From Microbulbifer rhizosphaerae (GTDB lineage: Bacteria > Pseudomonadota > Gammaproteobacteria > Pseudomonadales > Cellvibrionaceae): DNA of 64,000 nt. Shown piece by piece: positions 61,250 through 64,000 of this stretch. Numbering within the stretch: position 1 is the stretch's first letter; every line of letters begins with the position of its first letter. The DNA is taken from contig NZ_JACHWZ010000005.1 in the NCBI RefSeq assembly GCF_014191725.1, positions 62,001-126,000 on the forward strand. The letters are read 5' to 3'. The notes under the pieces were generated by a model. That model was given only the letters and a program-made list of their open reading frames with translations, was not told the DNA's origin and did not search any database. Position numbers and translations under genes: made by a program.

Positions 61250-62463
61250 GCCGGCATCACCCCCGCGAGCCAGTCGAACATGCGCTGGTCATAGAGGCCG
61301 CGCGCCTTGGGTTCGCAGTGCCAGTTGGCGCCTTCCGCGGCGGTGAATTTGGCGATGGTTTTCGGGCAGGTGAGTGCGTTGTAGACCTCTACGGACTGCC
61401 CGGGCCAGAACTGTTCGTCCTCCGGATCGGCGACAAACATCGGGCACTGAATCCGCGCGATCACGTCGCGGACGCTGTACTGGCGCACCGCCCTGTACAG
61501 TTGGTAGTAGCTCTGCACGCCGTAGGGCTTCATTCGCCAGAGGAGGTTCTGGCGCAAATCCGCGCTCTCCTCTTCGAGTCCGGTATCCATGGCCTCGTTG
61601 AAATCCTTTTCCCTGCCCGCATCGAGAAGTTCGATCATTTCCGGCGGCGTATAGCGGAAAAAGGGCGTGAACACATCCATCACACCCGGATCGGCGATGC
61701 CCGCGGCGATCCGGTGTTCGAATGCCAGCGCGCGCAGTATCCAATAGCCTCCCTGGCTCAAACCGGAGAGAGCGATCCGCCTCGGGTCCACGTCCGGCCG
61801 TTCTTCCAGGAAATCCACCACCGGCGTGATGACTTTTTCCCAGTCGTGGCGGAAGGGTATGCCGTGCAGCCACAGCATCGCATTTTGGCCGGGGCCGTCG
61901 AACACCAGCGCGGCGTAGCCCCGCTCCAGCGCCGCCGCCACTCCGAATTGCCACATGGCACTGGTGGCGCCGTCGCTGCCGTTGTTGAAGATAATTGTGG
62001 CTCTGCGCCCACCGCTCCTGTCGGGGTGGAAGAAATAGCCGGGCAATGAAGCGCCTTCATAGGGGATGTAAACTTTCTCCGCCGGCGGGCTCAGCCCGGC
62101 GCAGAACTGCTCCCAACAATCCAGGTGCCGCTTCCAGGCGGGTACGCCCCGGGACGGATCTTCGGTGCCGTCGATAAAAATGGCGGAAACGGAGAAATAA
62201 CCGGCGGCACGCAGAAAGGCCCGCCGCGCACTCACCGGGTTGCCGGTCGCGGCACAGTCTTCCGCAATTTCCTGTATCCGTTCCGCGAGCGCATGCCACT
62301 CCCGATACCATTGCTCAAAATCGCCAGACCGGATGCGCCCTATTGTGGAAAGAATTTCTCCCGCGTCCGCCGCGCCATAGTAACAGCCGCCGAGGAGGGC
62401 CTGGGTTTCAAAGTCCATTTGCTCGTGCTGCATAAAATACTGCTTGCGCTGGGTTGCACTCAT
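61246..62463 (-). CDS. Alpha/beta hydrolase (FrsA/2,6-dihydroxypseudooxynicotine hydrolase-like)
   Basis: 405 residues. An N-terminal helical cap of about 130 residues is followed by the hydrolase core: oxyanion region IIFNNGSDGATSAMWQFG, nucleophile elbow ALSGLSQGGYWILR (Ser in GLSQGG), acid in MFVADPEDEQFWP and His near the end (ANWHCEPKARG). Substrate unknown; related enzymes split C-C or ester bonds. ATG at 62463 chosen; GTG two codons earlier with closer GAGGGG is possible. Confidence 0.82.
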   Translation of the reverse strand: MSATQRKQYFMQHEQMDFETQALLGGCYYGAADAGEILSTIGRIRSGDFEQWYREWHALAERIQEIAEDCAATGNPVSARRAFLRAAGYFSVSAIFIDGTEDPSRGVPAWKRHLDCWEQFCAGLSPPAEKVYIPYEGASLPGYFFHPDRSGGRRATIIFNNGSDGATSAMWQFGVAAALERGYAALVFDGPGQNAMLWLHGIPFRHDWEKVITPVVDFLEERPDVDPRRIALSGLSQGGYWILRALAFEHRIAAGIADPGVMDVFTPFFRYTPPEMIELLDAGREKDFNEAMDTGLEEESADLRQNLLWRMKPYGVQSYYQLYRAVRQYSVRDVIARIQCPMFVADPEDEQFWPGQSVEVYNALTCPKTIAKFTAAEGANWHCEPKARGLYDQRMFDWLAGVMPA

Positions 62464-62646
62464 TGGCACAGCTTCCCCTCAAGGTGTTTTGATGTCCCTA
62501 AGTTTAGACCGGGGGATCGGATAGAAAGCTCGGGAGGAGGATGGCGGGCGGAGGCGGGGCGCTCTTTGCCTGCAAGTCACGACGAGGTTCCCGCCCGGAG
62601 CCTGGATTCGCTGCGGGCGGTTTCGCTGGATTTTGGCGCCGGTGGG

Positions 62647-63744
62647 CTACTGGTCCGGAACGTCGCTTTGCTCTGGACCGGCGCTCAATGGGGTGCTGTC
62701 GGAGGGGCTGACGAACTCGCGGATAAAAATCTCCCAGAAGGCCATAAACAGCGCTGCCAGCAGCGGCCCGATGGCGAAGCCGCTGATACCGAACATCATC
62801 AGCCCGCCCACGGTGGAGAAGAGCACGATATAGTCCGGCAGTTTGGTGTCGCGGCCGACCAGGATGGGGCGCAACAGGTTGTCCACCAGCCCGACCACCG
62901 TGATGCCGTAGACGATCAGCACCGTGGCCTTGACCGGCTCGCCGGTGGCATAGAGGTAGAGGGCGGCGGGAAACCAGATAAGTGCCGCGCCCACTGCCGG
63001 CAGCAGCGAAAGCAGGGTCATGACTACGCCCCACAACAGTGGTGCCGGCAGACCCAGGATCCAGAAGATCAGCCCGCCCAGGGTACCCTGGGTGACCGCG
63101 ACCACCAGGTTGCCTTTGATGGTGGCGCGGGTGACCTCGGCGAACTTGGCCAGCAGCAGATGTTCGCGTTCATCCCCCAGGGGCAGGGCGCGGATCAGCA
63201 GGGTCACCAGCTTGTCGCCGTCGCGGAGCAGGAAAAAAGTGAGGTAGAGCATCAGCCCCAGCATTATGAAAAAGTTGAGGGTGTTCTGCCCCAGGGCGAG
63301 GGCGTTTTTGGCCAGGAAGCCGCCGGCGCTCATCACCCCGCTCAGCAGGCGCTCTTTCAACTGGTCCAGGTCTATGCCGATCCGCTCCAGCATGATGTTG
63401 ATGCCGGGAAAGGCGCTGTGCACCTTCTCCAGTTGCTGGGACAGGTCTATCTCCCCGCTCTGGATTTTCTGGTACAGATTGACCCCTTCGTTGATAAAGG
63501 AGCTGGCCACCGCCAGCACCGGGATCACCACCGCTACGACGCACAGCAACAGGGTGAGCAGCGCCATCGCATTGCGCCAGTTTGGATAACGCATCAGCAG
63601 GCGGCGGTAGACAGGATAAAAAATCAGGGTGATGGCGCAGGCCCAGAATATCGGAGTGAAGAACGGCTTGAGCAGCAGCGCGAAGGCCAGGGTGACCAGC
63701 AGCAAGGCAAATAAAAACGAGCGCCGTTCCAGCTTTTCCTGCAC
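62647..63744 (-). CDS. AI-2E family transporter (TqsA/PerM-like)
   Basis: 365 residues, about eight membrane segments in the family arrangement: two early pairs, a long periplasmic helical part (about 70-150), then GQNTLNFFIMLGLMLYLTFF, GTLGGLIFWILGLPAPLLWG and the C-terminal PILVGRDTKLPDYIVLFSTV. Members export small molecules or ions; the name comes from one E. coli case. GTG start after GAGGGG. The 177 bases between it and the hydrolase show nothing clear. Confidence 0.88.
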   Translation of the reverse strand: MQEKLERRSFLFALLLVTLAFALLLKPFFTPIFWACAITLIFYPVYRRLLMRYPNWRNAMALLTLLLCVVAVVIPVLAVASSFINEGVNLYQKIQSGEIDLSQQLEKVHSAFPGINIMLERIGIDLDQLKERLLSGVMSAGGFLAKNALALGQNTLNFFIMLGLMLYLTFFLLRDGDKLVTLLIRALPLGDEREHLLLAKFAEVTRATIKGNLVVAVTQGTLGGLIFWILGLPAPLLWGVVMTLLSLLPAVGAALIWFPAALYLYATGEPVKATVLIVYGITVVGLVDNLLRPILVGRDTKLPDYIVLFSTVGGLMMFGISGFAIGPLLAALFMAFWEIFIREFVSPSDSTPLSAGPEQSDVPDQ

Positions 63745-63848
63745 TTGAGTTTCCCCTCGGTGGTTTTTATGTGTCGACGCTATTTCAAAGCGCTGAATGC
63801 GCTTTGCGGGCTTAATCGCGGGCCAATGAAAGCAGATCGGCGCAGTTT

Positions 63849-64000
63849 TTACCAGCGCCGGTAGCCGCAGGTGTCCACATGAAAGCGGATGCCGCTGTAG
63901 ATGCCCAGCCCCATGTTCCACTGCTTGCCGGATTTCTTATGGATATCGCGCAGTACGGGCAGCAGCTGTTTGCGGGTGAATCTGTGCTGCGGCACCAGGT
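63849..64000 (-). CDS. C-terminal end of an M15/VanY-like peptidase-related protein (partial)
   Basis: The last 49 codons of a gene entering from the right edge: FTRKQLLPVLRDIHKKSGKQ, then GLGIYSGIRFHVDTCGYRRW and stop. The GIRFHVDTxxxRxW ending recalls DUF882/M15-type D-Ala-D-Ala peptidase-like proteins, where the His and Asp bind metal. Too short to be sure. Confidence 0.5.
   Translation of the reverse strand, partial: LVPQHRFTRKQLLPVLRDIHKKSGKQWNMGLGIYSGIRFHVDTCGYRRW

Noticed and set aside
62125-63714. 529-codon open frame on the plus strand
   Set aside because: Spans the antisense of the hydrolase 5' part and the whole AI-2E transporter; Gln/His-rich shadow.

Overview
The window looks like chromosome from a high-GC gammaproteobacterium, most probably a marine Cellvibrionales member such as Microbulbifer. 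The order typA-thiI-glnA-ntrB-ntrC is the one known from Pseudomonas and relatives. The TonB/B12 equipment, the enteric-type NtrC/sigma-54 control of glnA and the interspersed REP-like hairpins fit the same group. The genus is inference. I see no rRNA, tRNA, CRISPR, integrase or transposase.

Layout. (1) 1-9276, minus strand: a respiratory operon encoding alternative complex III (actA, fused actB1-B2, actC, actD, actE, actF), a small membrane protein, a SCO-type copper chaperone and subunit II of a caa3 oxidase with a fused cytochrome c domain, cut by the window edge. Most junctions overlap; the two long gaps hold hairpin repeats. (2) 9403-13776: a DUF2784 membrane protein, a lower-GC two-gene DUF488 module, a VOC protein, a DUF1428 protein and a small lipoprotein. 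(3) 13814-18623: an ECF sigma/anti-sigma pair divergent from a secreted subtilase, with an outer-membrane barrel and an Ala/Ser-rich exported protein. (4) 18827-23896: an unknown protein, a DUF72 protein, a LuxR-type regulator and a 916-residue lipoprotein. (5) 24045-32807: typA, thiI, glnA with a sigma-54 promoter and two NtrC sites, a DUF4124 protein, and ntrB-ntrC with its own NtrC site.

(6) 32808-39300: a decayed accessory island. A four-gene Csu-type (spore coat U) pilus cluster, with a frameshifted pilin and an usher broken by an in-frame stop, lies between ntrC and a second copy of the last ~180 bp of ntrC. The two copies differ almost only at synonymous sites, so both were once parts of working genes. 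An AAA/DUF4143 ATPase and a relic GNAT gene follow in AT-richer DNA. (7) 39530-45581: a tightly packed five-gene operon of outer-membrane barrel, secreted protein, ECF sigma, anti-sigma and subtilase. The periplasmic part of the anti-sigma factor resembles the prodomain of the adjacent protease. This is the best candidate for an undescribed system. (8) 45785-48905: a large lipoprotein and a DUF5694 protein.

(9) 49021-61104, minus strand: a B12 uptake and salvage operon in the order btuB-cobO-cobQ-btuC-btuD-cobU-cobT-cobC-cobS-cbiB-cobD-btuF. It starts at a good sigma-70 promoter, followed by a cobalamin riboswitch and a TTG-initiated btuB, and ends against a relic of the acs 3' end. No early corrin-ring genes are present, so this is salvage and lower-ligand assembly. 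(10) 61121-64000: a possible 42-residue membrane peptide, an alpha/beta hydrolase, an AI-2E-family transporter and the edge of an M15-like protein.
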